Origin: Fidelibacterota bacterium 46_43
GTDB taxonomy: Bacteria > Fidelibacterota > Fidelibacteria > Fidelibacterales > Fidelibacteraceae
Assembly: GCA_001509335.1 (NCBI GenBank)
Contig: LGGY01000190.1
Coordinates: 1-5,950 of the forward strand
Direction of reading: 5' to 3'
DNA length: 5,950 nucleotides
Under the pieces are notes generated by a model. That model saw only the letters and a list, made by a program, of their open reading frames with translations, was not told where the DNA came from and searched no databases. Made by a program: the position numbers and the translations under genes. The number at the start of each line of letters is the position of its first letter. Positions within the stretch are counted from its first letter, which is position 1. Shown in pieces: positions 5,949 to 5,950 of this stretch.

Positions 5949-5950
5949 CC

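Larger units (their letters stand above)
5362..5950. other. Gene-free, repeat-rich intergenic region (about 590 bp)
   Basis: No credible gene lies in this stretch. From left to right it holds an AT-rich leader, a 14-bp tandem repeat, a purine-rich C-poor segment to about 5510, a run of seven C (5514-5520), and then two copies of a composite repeat module separated by a heptamer-repeat spacer, ending in a perfect palindrome. On the plus strand C is scarce in 5390-5510 and within the GATTG arrays, giving strong strand asymmetry. The 8-bp units break any long reading frame, so the repeats are not coding. The components are listed separately. Confidence 0.8.

Noticed and set aside
5568..5950. Insertion sequence or integron-type element
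   Set aside because: There is no transposase or integrase frame, no pair of terminal inverted repeats, and no visible target-site duplication; only repeat modules are present.

Overview
The window holds three complete protein genes in about 5.3 kb, followed by about 590 bp of repeat-rich non-coding DNA on the right and a short repeat-like stretch on the left edge. It looks like the chromosome of a Gram-negative bacterium. The HflX signature (WTHLERQ-GGIG...RGPGETQ) and the BatA-type membrane protein suggest the Fibrobacteres-Chlorobi-Bacteroidetes (FCB) supergroup or a relative such as Neomarinimicrobiota. That placement is inference from protein style only. I see no phage genes, transposase, tRNA, rRNA or CRISPR.

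Layout: (1) 1-85 is a short non-coding leader, part of which (22-54) resembles a repeat family found again, inverted, at the right end. (2) 86-2269 (+) encodes a 727-residue U32-family protein of the RlhA type, which hydroxylates 23S rRNA in E. coli. (3) 2270-2302 is a 33-bp gap between convergent genes, with no convincing terminator. (4) 2303-3586 (-) encodes the ribosome-splitting GTPase HflX. (5) 3583-5361 (-) encodes a BatA-domain membrane protein with a shortened von Willebrand A-like region. It overlaps hflX by 4 bp (ATGA), so the two are very probably one transcript with coupled translation. (6) 5362-5950 carries no gene and is built of several repeat modules.

Two of the three genes concern the 50S subunit: RlhA modifies 23S rRNA near the peptidyl-transferase centre, and HflX splits stalled or idle ribosomes. 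The BatA-like protein has no assigned role, and its coupling to hflX is the main gene-context clue.

The most unusual part is 5362-5950. It contains a perfect 14-bp tandem duplication, heptamer-periodic stretches, and three arrays of a GATTG-led 8/9-bp unit. The two larger arrays sit inside a composite module present twice, 231 bp apart. The copies have 11 and 9 units and differ by exactly two units (17 bp), as expected of a slipping minisatellite. The window ends in a perfect 18-bp palindrome. I do not see a new protein system here; the repeat architecture is what deserves follow-up.
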